Notes under the pieces: generated by a model
Told to the model about the DNA's origin: nothing
Databases searched by the model: none
The model's input: only the letters and a program-made list of their open reading frames with translations
Translations under genes and position numbers: made by a program
DNA from: Dioscorea cayenensis subsp. rotundata
Taxonomy: Eukaryota > Streptophyta > Magnoliopsida > Dioscoreales > Dioscoreaceae
Assembly: GCF_009730915.1 (NCBI RefSeq)
Contig: NC_052488.1
Span: 22,252,305 to 22,316,304, forward strand
Reading direction: 5' to 3'
DNA length: 64,000 bases
In this document: piece by piece, positions 1 through 9,979 of the stretch
Numbering within the stretch: the first letter of the stretch is position 1
Layout: every line of letters starts with the position of its first letter

Positions 1-1461
1 TTCACTTAAAAAGCTGAGAGACATTTTCGCCAACATCAGTTACTTTTATGACAGAAAGACTTGAAAAGTACACTGTCAAAAAGAGTGACCTTCTGTAAAT
101 ACTCAAACTCAGAAGCATTTTTTTTATGAATAACCAAACTTCAAAGGGACTATTTATTTATTATCAGAATAATTTATTTGTATTTAAAAAAATAAATTAT
201 GGATTTTGAAAAAGAAAAATTATACACTAACAACACTGTATAGCTTAGCAGAAGTTACCTTGAGTGGTGAATGAGTGGTGCTAGGTCAATACACATACTG
301 TAGAAATATTATATCAGTAATGTTCATCCACCATTGATTGGGTCCTCTGTGGGATGAGTCATGTTCTCCACTTCTCCATGGTTATAAAGTATGAGAGATT
401 TATCATTGTGGGATTATCGTCCTTGATATATCATATTAGGTGTATTTGACAAGTCCTAATTGTCTCGTGTGTTAGCTCGCCCTACATGATAAATTTGTAT
501 GAGTCATTAAGCCATCAAAAATTGTATACCACCATACTTATTTGTCCCTTTGATATTTTCTTGTATAGTGGCACTTATCGTCATCAATGTGTATATACAT
601 AATGACCAAAAGTAGTGATCAAGGTGATTAATATTCAGGAAAAAAAACGAAAATATGAAATGAAGCAAGTGTGTTTTGATAATATCGATAGAGGTTTAAA
701 TAAAGTTCATTGTAATTTCCACAAAGAAATTAACAAATTAAAATTTACCATAATAACAAGGAGTATAAAATTTTGGTTTTTCAAATAAATGAAAATTTTT
801 ATTCCAATCTTGATATTTTGTGTTAGAAATTAAACACCTCTGCTTTAAGATTGTTGAATACGAAACGATCCTTGCTATGTGGAATATTGGTAAATAAAAA
901 CTTACAAATAAAATAAAACTTTATATTAAAAGTGAGAGAACCTTATACTGAACCCTCCAGTGCTTGGGTTTGAATTGGCGTCTGCTTCCCAGGATACAAC
1001 GGTCTTTAGTTACAAACAACACCACTTTACAACTCTGGGCGAACTGAATTATGTGAGCTCTATCATACAGAATTTAAATTTTCTATAAAAGAGTAGGTGG
1101 AAAGAATGAAGTGAAGTGTGTGTTTTTCACTTCTATAATTGTCTTTTTTATTATATTGTATTTTTGTATGTATTTTGTATATCTAAAGTTGAAGTTTGAA
1201 ACCCTTTATATAGCCTTGGAGACTACCACTTGGAATTCCAAATTTAATTTTAGAATTTAAAAGACTTGAGATCTCTTAAATTCTATGAAGTTGAAAAACT
1301 CTTCGCATTCTAACTTAATTCTAGAATTTCAAAATTTTGAAACCTATAAAGTTGAAAAACTCTTCAAATTCCAAAACCATTGGAATTCTTCAACTTTTCA
1401 AATTCAATTCAAAATTAATTTTACAACCTTTTAATCTTCCATACAAATTTACATGTCATGC
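1..1461. other. AT-rich intergenic DNA
   Basis: No convincing coding region is seen. A short direct repeat of about 28 bases lies at 1283-1310 and 1344-1371 (both contain AAGTTGAAAAACTCTTC), and a partly inverted version follows near 1380-1410. The stretch is the left flank of the nested transposon block. Confidence 0.6.
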
Positions 1462-1469
1462 CATATAGT
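1462..1469. repeat. Left 8-bp target site duplication of hAT-like element
   Basis: CATATAGT lies directly before a terminal repeat beginning CAAAGTTGTCAGA. The same eight bases follow the other terminus at 7309-7316. An 8-bp duplication is the hAT superfamily hallmark. Confidence 0.7.
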
Positions 1470-1499
1470 CAAAGTTGTCAGATACTAACACGTTTTCTT

Positions 1500-2074
1500 T
1501 GTCTAAGGACCCTGTAGTTGTCGTTTAGGGAGAACCTCTCTCATCCACTCAGCACGCATCCCCTGACGCTCTTGATAGGCAGAACGTTGGGCAGAACGTT
1601 ACCCTGCCCAACTCACCTGCTTCACTCTCGCCTCCTCGGCATCCACCCCATAGCATCATCACTGATGGGCAGAGTGTTGTTTTGCCCAATGCTCCACATG
1701 ATCTCTTACTTGGGAAGCATCGCACGAATGATATTCGAAATCGGTCCACCTCGCCGTCTCCCGTTATTCGTGCTTCCTTTCCACTTGGTCCTGCTCAGGG
1801 GTTATGTGAGTCTGATCTTTCTCATGAGATGGCGGTTGATAGGGTCTCGGAGGCTCTTCGGGGCGACCCTCCTGATGCTAGTATTGATGATGAGGAGGGT
1901 TCTTTGGAGAACGATGATGATGAGATGGGAGCCGAGGTGGAACCGGATGATCTTATGACTCTCGGTCAGTGTCAAGCGGAAGCCAGAAGGGATGCTTTAA
2001 TCCGGAAAGGGTCACAGGTTTCTTTGCCTTCTCTCAAGAAGGGTAGAGTGGATCTGGCAAGAAAGGACCGATAG
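1500..2074 (+). pseudogene. LINE ORF1 3' fragment
   Basis: The frame ending at 2074 (open from at least 1682) encodes an acidic then basic tail with a run of Asp/Glu residues and ends just before the endonuclease ORF, as ORF1 C-termini do in plant L1 elements. No zinc knuckle or start codon remains. The neighbouring frame 1518-1958 is a shadow. Assignment rests on position and lack of any other candidate. Confidence 0.5.
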
Positions 2075-2163
2075 TCTTGGTTTTTCCTTTCTTCATGGGT
2101 TTTCTCTTACTGTTTATGATGTTATCGGACTTATTGTTTTGTGTTCTCTTTATCGTGTTTATT

Positions 2164-5100
2164 ATGATGAATTTGTTTAAAATCATTTGCTGGAATTGCA
2201 GGGGCATTTCTGCGAGGGATACCTCTAATCAAGTTCTTAGGTTTATTCGTAAGCACAAGTTGGATATGATTTGCCTTACGGAGACTAGGGCCAATGAGGA
2301 TCGGGTTAATCGGTTTTGTCGGTGTCTTCCTGCTATGTGGGACTGGTCGGCTATTCTTGCCGATGGTTTTTCGGGGGGCATCCTTGTTGCTTGGCGGAAG
2401 GTTATTGGTAGGGTTTCTCCGATTGCTATTTCTCGGAGAGCACTTCACCTGATCATTTCTCCGAATCAATTTGGTAACTGTATCATTTCGGTTATTTATA
2501 ACTCAGTGCACTTTCATTCTCAATGTTCTTTGTGGAATGAGCTTTCTAGGTTCTCTTCCATTGGAATCCCTTGGCTCGTTATTGGAGATTTTAACACTAT
2601 TTGCTCTAGTGATGAGCATAGGGGTGGTCCTTTTTATTATTATGCTTGCAAGGCTCGTTATTTCGTTAACTTTATTGAGAGTACTAATCTTCTGGATTTA
2701 CAGTTTATTGGTCCTAGATTCACATGGTGTAATAAGCAAGTGAGTCTTGCTTTCGTATCTGGGCTCGGTTGGATAGAGGGTTGATCAATTTGGATTGGTC
2801 TTCTCGTTGTCGCTCAACCGACCTTGACGACCTCCCGAAGGTTTTTCTCGATCATGCTCCCCCTTTTTGGTGATTTGTTAATCTTTCCAATAGTCATATT
2901 CGTAGTCCCTTTCGCTTTAATAATTTTTTTGGTTGGATTATGTTGGTTGTCATAGTCTTTCGTTCGCAGGGGCTTGGGCTTTCTCCCCTAATGGTACTCC
3001 TATGCATGCTTTTACTCACTTGCTTTTTTAGATCGCGTGCTAATATTCTTAATTGGTGTAAAGAGGGCTTGACTAATCTTGATATGGATATTAAGAATCA
3101 TCGAGTCCATTATTTCTTCTCTAGAAATGTCATTGCTTTTTGATGATGGTACTGCGAGGGTCTTCTAGAGGAGATGTATGCCAAATATGCAATGCTGGAA
3201 AAGCAAAACACCAGCAAATGGGCCCAGCGTGCACACCTGGCCTGGGTTTGTGATGGGGACACCAATTCTAAATTTTTCCATAATGCTACTCGTATTCGCA
3301 GGCACTTCAACCAGATCACTCAGGTAAAGGATGTTAGCGGTAATTTATTTACAGAGAGGTCGGGTATTGAGAATGCTTTTTTGAATTTTTATTCTCGATT
3401 GTGGACTGGTTCTACTACTGATTCCTTTGCTGATATTATGAGTGCTATCCCTAATGATCTCCCTCAGCTCTCGAACATGGATTGTGATTTCCTCACTCGT
3501 GAGGTTACCCGTGAGGAAGTTAGATTGTCTGTTTTTGAGCTTCCTTTGGGTAAATGTCCTGGTCCGGATGGCTTTAATGCTGAGTTTTATCGTTTTTTCT
3601 GGGCTGATATTGAAGATAGTTTGTTTGAGGCTGTTAGTTTTTTCTTCACCAACTCTATTATGCCTAATTCTTGGGGGAAATCCTATATAGCCCTGATTCC
3701 TAAGAAAGACAGTCCTATGTCTGTTACTGATTACAGACCAATTTCCCTGTGCAATGTGTGTTTTAAGATTATTTCTAAAATCTTGGCCAATCGGTTGAAG
3801 CTTGTTCTCCCTAATCTTATTGGTAGAGAACAAGTGGGCTTTGTTTCAGGTCGTTGTCCCTTCGATAATATTATTGCTTTGCAAGAAGTGGCCCATACGA
3901 TTGAAACTGATTATAGAAACCCTCCTAGGATGTTAATCAAAATAGATATCGAGAAGGCTTATGATACAATCCATTGGAGTGCAATTCTTGCTACTCTTTC
4001 CAAAATGAATTTCCCTCCTATTTGGATCTCTTGGATAGAAGCTTGTATTTCGTCCACCTCTTTTTCCTTTCTTATCAATGGGCAGCCTACCCCTTGGATT
4101 AGATCTTCCAGGGGTATCAGACAGGGTGATCCTATCTCTTCTTATCTCTTCATTCTTGTTTCTCAAAATCTCACCACTATCCTGAATTTTGCTCTGGTCA
4201 ATAACTTTGTCCCAGGTTTTGATATGCGGCTTCGCAGTAACTTTAATCATCTTATGTTTGTTGACGATTTAGTCATTATTACTCAAATGTCTCGTAAGGC
4301 AGCTAGATCTATCAAGATTTGTCTAGACTTCTATGGCAAAATTTCTGGACAGGTCCCTAATGTTTATAAATCTGCTATCTATTATCCATCCTGGGCTAAT
4401 AAGAGGGTGGCTAGTCGTATTTGTTCTATCCTTAACTTCTCGGCTGCTACATTTCCGCTCAGATATCTAGGGATTCTTATCTCTCCCAAGCGCTTGGCTA
4501 AATCCACTTTTGCTGTTCTTATTGATAGCATTAAAAATCGATGCTCTCGGTGGGTTCACTCTAAATTGTCACCTGCAGCCAAGACAGTGCTCATCAATAC
4601 CTCACTTCTGTCCCTTCCTCTCTACTATATGTCTGTCTATCCGGTATATGACTCTATCCTTTTAGAGATCCATAGGATTGTTAGGAGGTTCTTTTGGAGT
4701 AAGAGTAGCAATGGAAAGGGCATCCATGCTGTTGCTTGGAATGATCTTACTATTTCTAAGACTGAGGGGGGTCTTGCAATCAGAAATCTTACTCTTGCAA
4801 AGCATTCCTTGATGGCTAAAAATGTTTTTAAATATCTTAATTGTGACAATTGTCTTTGGGTTGATATTCTGCTCCTTAAGTATGGCATGCTTAACCTATG
4901 GAGGGACTCCATCCCTTCTGGTTGCTCCTGGTTCTTTAGGGGTCTCTGTTATACAGCTATCAAAATTAATCCTAGCTTAAGAATTAGCTCTGTTAATCCT
5001 GATCTGACCTCTCTTTACAATCATCCATGGTGCTCTGAGGTTCCTCTCTGGATGTGTCCTACCTATTTCAATGTTAATTTAAATTTGGACTCTCTTGGAT

Positions 5101-6080
5101 TCTCTGACTTTTGTAGTTATGGGTCCTGGGATTTAGACAAGCTTGGGCTGTTATTTGGTGATTGGTTGGACTGCTTTATTTCTAAGCTGGGTGTCATTGA
5201 TTCTAATGGCAATAATCATTGGGTTTGGTCCTCTAAATCAGTGAATCAAAGCACTTCAGCTATTGTTTATCAGTATCTTAATAGCTCTTCTTGTTGGTTT
5301 GATGGTTGGCCGGGTTGGAAGAGGATCTGGGATTTAAATGTGGCTCCTCGGGTCCAACATTTCTTGTGGCTAGCTTTTAAGGGAAGGGTTAGTACTTATG
5401 ATTATCTTTATTCCATTAATTTGAGTCCCAGGAATTTTTGTGCCATGTGTAATTTAATGCATGAATCAATTGAGCATCTCTTATACTCGTGCAATTTGGC
5501 TCAAGCTGTTTGGGGTCATGTTTGCACTAAGCTTAATATTTCAAATCCCTTTTCTGGGGGTTTTTGTTCTGGCGAATGGCTCATCTGTGATTTACTGACT
5601 CCATTTGCTAAGGCAGTCATTACTTCTGCAGCTTGGTTTTTGTGGAAGAATAGATGTGATAAAATTTTCAGGAGATGTTCTGTCTCTAGCCTGGTCATTG
5701 TCTCCCGGGCTTTCTCCCATGCAAGGGACTTCTCCTTTGCCCATGCTGATAAATTTGGAACCCGGTTGATTCTTAACAATTTTTCTTTCAGGGATGGACT
5801 TTTCCTTTTCGTGGTCAGCCAATGGATTGAGGCATCTGAGGTAGGGAATGTGGGTTTCTTTTGTGTCTCTTCTAATCTCTCTGTGGTGTTGGCGGTCTTT
5901 GGTCCGGTCGCAGGCAAGGAATCTCTGAGGATGCTCGATCTGAGCGATCATCAACGCTCTTCGGGTTTCGTGGATCTTGGATTATCTCTCACGCCTTTCG
6001 CTTCATCACGAGCCCACGGTTCCAGCGAGGATTATTTCGTGACGATCTACACCGAATACGAGGGCTTGGACTTGGATTAA
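2164..6080 (+). pseudogene. LINE ORF2 (endonuclease plus reverse transcriptase), broken
   Basis: ORF2 normally nicks target DNA and copies the element RNA into it. The start at 2164/2167 opens an apurinic-type endonuclease (CWNCRGI, then a TETRA catalytic Glu motif, then GDFN near 2590). The frame shifts by one base at about 2745 and meets a stop near 2872. From 3174 the frame is open to 6080 and holds the reverse transcriptase, with PGPDGF near 3560, the palm IRQGDP near 4115 and the catalytic box at 4257-4268. A C-terminal zf-RVT-like segment with HFLWLAFKGR and CAMCN lies near 5360-5460. The catalytic box reads FVDD where FADD/YADD is usual, one C-to-T change away. The last 100 or so residues are not recognisable. 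Confidence 0.85.
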
Positions 6081-6687
6081 TCGCATCAACTCCATACTTC
6101 ACGGGGCTAGCTGTCCTTCCATACATCTCATTCCCAAGTCTTGGGCTTCACCCGACTACAAGCTCGCATCCTTGGCCTCAATTTGCATTTGCTCACGTTA
6201 TTTTTTTCCAGTGTCGTGAGTTGCGCGTTGGGTTATGAAAGCTTTTTGCAGTGAAGGTTTTATTTTTTAAGTTTTTGTTGCTTTGGTTGAGTCCTTGTAT
6301 TTCATTTGAGTTTTGTTTTTTGCTTTGGTTGTACTATTGAACTCTTTGTAATTTTTCCCCCTATTAATAAAATAAGCTCTCAGAGCTCTTCTCTTAAAAA
6401 AAGTTGTCGGACCCGGACCGGCCCGGCCGGTTCAATTGGAAAAACCGGGAACCGGCCATGTGGCCGGCTCGGGTATACCCCATTGAACCGGGTATAAAAA
6501 AAACCCGGTGTTAACCCGGTGACACGGGCGGTTCAACCGGGAATCGGTTGACACGGGCGGGTCAATCGAGTCACAATGTTTAATTTTTTTTTACAATATT
6601 TAATAATTTATTATTATTTTCTCATTAAAAACCATAAAATCGTGTATATTTATTAATATTAATTTATAATTTATAATCAATAAATAG

Positions 6688-6721
<34 letters not shown>

Positions 6722-7308
6722 TAAACATACCAACAAAAATTGACATTTAAAAATAAAATCTATTAATATGTTATGTACATACTTTCTAAAATTTAAATTT
6801 ATTAAAAAAATAAAACAATAAATGAGTGTAACTTTATTATAAAATATAAAAATAAAGTATTCTAATTAAATAAAAAAAATATAAGAATTTAAAATGAAAT
6901 AAAAACTCAATTGAGATATAAGAATTAGTGAATTAAATTTCTTATTTATTTTAACAAAATCAACCAGTACACAAACAAATAAATAAATAATGTCGAGAGA
7001 AGTTCGATAATTATATATTAATATATTAAATATGCAAATATTAAAAAAAAAGTAAAAATAAATGACATAATTAGAAAACACTACTGTATATAAGATCATT
7101 TATCAATTTAATATCAAATTTGAGTAGTTTTTTATAATATTATAATTATAGCTTTAATATTATATTTGCTAATTATTAATTATTATAATATTTTTTTTAT
7201 ATTTTATTATTGATACCGGTTTAATCCCGGTTCGACCCGGTCGAACCCATTGACCCCTAACCCTTGTGTTTAGCCGGGTCATTGCCCGTGGAGGGTCTGA
7301 CAACCTTG

Positions 7309-7316
7309 CATATAGT
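7309..7316. repeat. Right 8-bp target site duplication of hAT-like element
   Basis: CATATAGT copy, exactly matching 1462-1469, directly after the CTTG terminus. The following CAAA also matches the first bases of the left terminus, so the exact border could shift by up to four bases. Confidence 0.7.
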
Positions 7317-7872
7317 CAAAATTTATCTAATTGTAATTTAAGAATTATTATGAATTTGAACGTATGCTAATATTATTTATAAAATTTTTTTTATACAAAT
7401 AAAATTTTATAACCACATGCCCAAGTTGCTTGTGTAGTAGAATAGATAAGCCACCCCATCAGCCGTTAATTTTATTTGTCGTTTGCATCACATAATTCAT
7501 GATAAGTAATGGAAAACCAAATTAATTTTTTACATAATTAAAAATTCAAAAAAAAAATATTTATTTAATTTAAAAAATCATATTAAATACATAAAATTAA
7601 ATCAACAACTTCTTGGTTAATTGACATCTAATCCCTCTTTACAGCATTTGTGTCATTACTAAGAAGGTATCTCCGCTTATATAGGGTGAGGACAAAAAGG
7701 ATTGGGATACTCCTCATTAGTGTGTGCCTCTACTCTTGATATGATTTCTCCACTTTGTCAAAAATAAAAAAAATAAAAAAATCATAGAATGACACCATCA
7801 CAATGGCAGAGTGATTAAAGCATTTAACTCCTATACCAGGGTCGTTCATATTATATAGTATATATATATATA
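7317..7872. other. AT-rich intergenic DNA with a tRNA-like fragment
   Basis: No gene is seen. Around 7803-7850 a stretch containing TGGCAGAGTGATTAAAGC followed by a possible anticodon arm resembles the D-arm/A-box half of a tRNA, but no good T-arm or acceptor pairing was found, so it is at most a tRNA-derived relic. A (TA)n tract ends at 7872. Confidence 0.4.
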
Positions 7873-8845
7873 TGTAGGGGTTCCCGGCACTGAAACAATT
7901 GATTTTTTTTAGCGAAAGTTACAGTTTATAGTACTGTTCATATATATGGTCTCATATACAGGTTCACACATGCCTGCACGACCTTCTGCCGACATTGTGC
8001 GGGCTCACAATAGCCCTCACGCTCTTCTGGTAACGTTGTGCGGCTGTAGAGTCGTAGACTTGATGTATGCGAGCACACAACTGCCCATATGGCTTCCAGG
8101 ATCAGTTGTGCGGCCCCCTATGCGAGGTGTATGATCTCTACATGAGTATACAACTCTTACAAATGCAAAAACAATCATTCTTTGTGTTTGAGAATGGGAT
8201 AATATCTTCTAAAGACAACAAATACACATACAATCATACAAGTCACAAATTTAGCATGGAAAACCCTTCAAATTGAGGGCAAACCCACGGGCTCCTTAGA
8301 GCCACTTGCAATGCTTCCACTATGTCAATTAATGGGATTACAAAGGATTTCTCTCTAGCTAACTAAAAGTATACAACCACAATGACAAGAGTATTCAAAA
8401 GAGGAGACTCTTAATGACGCATGCATTCATCATCATCATTTGAGATGGATAACATTGACTTCAAAAAGGGTTTAAAGGAAATCAAACCGGTGAATTAGGA
8501 GGTTTGCTAGCAAGTTGCTTTACCTGAACCAGAAGTGTGGGCAAAATCCACCACTAATTGGCCATTCGATCTTTTTGCCAAGCTCAAAGCCCTAACTCTT
8601 TTCTCCTTCCTCTTCTTCTTGGTTTCAAGTTTTCTCACTCTCTCTATTGTCATTCACACACATTCTCTCTCTCTCTTCGCAATGAATGAGAGTTTACACA
8701 TATGGGCTTCTCACGTGAAAGAAAGCATGAAAGTTTACCTTTGTCATTTCCATTAATTGACATAGTTTCTTTGTTTTTCCCTTTTTCTTAAGTGGGATTA
8801 CCCACTTTATTAGATGTTGGACCCAAATAAGGTGGCACCCCAACA
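7873..8845 (+). mobile_element. Candidate solo LTR of a retrotransposon
   Basis: The 973-base segment begins TGTAGGGG and ends CCCCAACA, a near-perfect TG...CA inverted terminus (7 of 8 match). It sits inside a TA repeat, with TATATATA before it and ATATATAT after it, so a 5-bp target duplication such as ATATA is compatible but cannot be told from the microsatellite. The interior is non-coding and includes a GGAAAACCCTTC...GGGCAAACCCACGGG stretch that resembles the transcribed part of plant LTRs. No internal domain follows. The strand is nominal. Confidence 0.45.
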
Positions 8846-9840
8846 ATATATATATATATATATATTTCATAGAACCAATGTAACAACAAGATAGGCTCAA
8901 ATGATAAAGTTGAGCAAGTGGCAGAGATTTCATAGTTTGGCAAGCATAGATTCCATGAGGCATACTCAAAGTTAACCCAAAGAAGCATGTATAGGGTTGT
9001 TTAACAACTATAGGAAAATTTTCATTTTAATATTTTTCTATTAAATATATGAATTATTTGTGTTTTATTTTTGAAGTTTTAAAAATTTACAAATCAGTTG
9101 TATTTACTAGAGAAAGTGAATTACCAAATTCAAAATTTATCTCGGTTCCCTTAAATTTATTAATATAATCCCACGAACCTAATTCTATATGTACAACGTG
9201 TTTGGTAATGGTTGGGATTTTTTAAGAACTAATTGTATTTTTTTTAGACTCAACAACCGGCACTACATACATTGTGAAATTAATTATTGGTTTTTAATTA
9301 ACTTAATATCAAACTACTACTTATTCAAACATTTTTAATGTTCTTTACCTAAAAACCTTTACTTTCGTTGTTATGAGTAGTTGCCAACAATTTCCACCGA
9401 AAAGTCGTTGAGTCATTAATATATAATATATATTAAATTTTTATCAGCTACTACTCATTTTATAATATAAGAATTTTTTTTTTGTTCATGTTTGATTAGA
9501 AGATATGTTCCTTATTCAATGCAAATGTATAACTTTGAGGACACATGTACAAAAAGTTCTATTTTTTTTCTCAAAAATATATTTAATGTTATTGATTATT
9601 AAATAACACAATATAATTACCAATCATATATTTCATAATAATGATAGAATTATTTTTTAAAATACGCCCATCGTTTATTTGCATACACAAAAATTCATTA
9701 ATTTATACTAAATTTATCAATTTTTTAAATTTAATTATTAATTTAAAATTATACTGTCTGTGTACATTCAAAATTATACTTTTTTTACAAGTTTGGACTA
9801 TTATTTACTAAAAACACAATCATTTGGTGAGAACTAATCC
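8846..9840. other. AT-rich intergenic DNA upstream of the reductase gene
   Basis: Begins with a (TA)n run, then unstructured AT-rich sequence. No coding region is supported. The last 100-150 bases before 9980 become GC-richer and are the likely leader and promoter of the enoyl-ACP reductase. Confidence 0.5.
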
Positions 9841-9979
9841 CGAGGCAAGTGAACGGTGGGACAAGATTCGGCCGAGATCAAAGAGCGCGTGCTCCTCACG
9901 TGAGTGAGAAACGAGAAGGCTTTAGAAGGATCACCGAGTCTCAGACGAGCAAGAGAGAGAAACCTCTCGCGAACCACGA

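Larger units (their letters stand above)
1483..6399 (+). mobile_element. 5'-truncated L1-type LINE inserted in the hAT terminal repeat
   Basis: The element runs from the 3' part of ORF1 through endonuclease and reverse transcriptase to a short A-rich tail (CTCTTAAAAAAA near 6391). Twelve bases, AAAGTTGTC[A/G]GA, occur at 1471-1482 and again at 6400-6411 and are the apparent LINE target duplication. They fall inside the hAT terminal repeat. The 5' part of ORF1 is missing, as expected from incomplete reverse transcription. Coding capacity is broken by frameshifts and stops, so the copy is dead. Confidence 0.8.
1470..7308. mobile_element. Non-autonomous hAT-like DNA transposon, split by a LINE
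   Basis: The element's own DNA is about 0.9 kb: the first 13 bases at 1470-1482 and the remainder from about 6412 to 7308. The right terminus reads CTGACAACCTTG. Its reverse complement, CAAGGTTGTCAGACCC, matches the left terminus CAAAGTTGTCGGACCC with two differences. CA...TG ends and an 8-bp CATATAGT duplication fit hAT. Both ends carry GC-rich subterminal motifs such as CCGGTTCAACCGG and ACCCGGT, while the middle (6575-7200) is extremely AT-rich and non-coding. No transposase is seen, so it must have moved using one supplied elsewhere. The LINE in its left terminus is younger than the hAT insertion. Confidence 0.7.
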
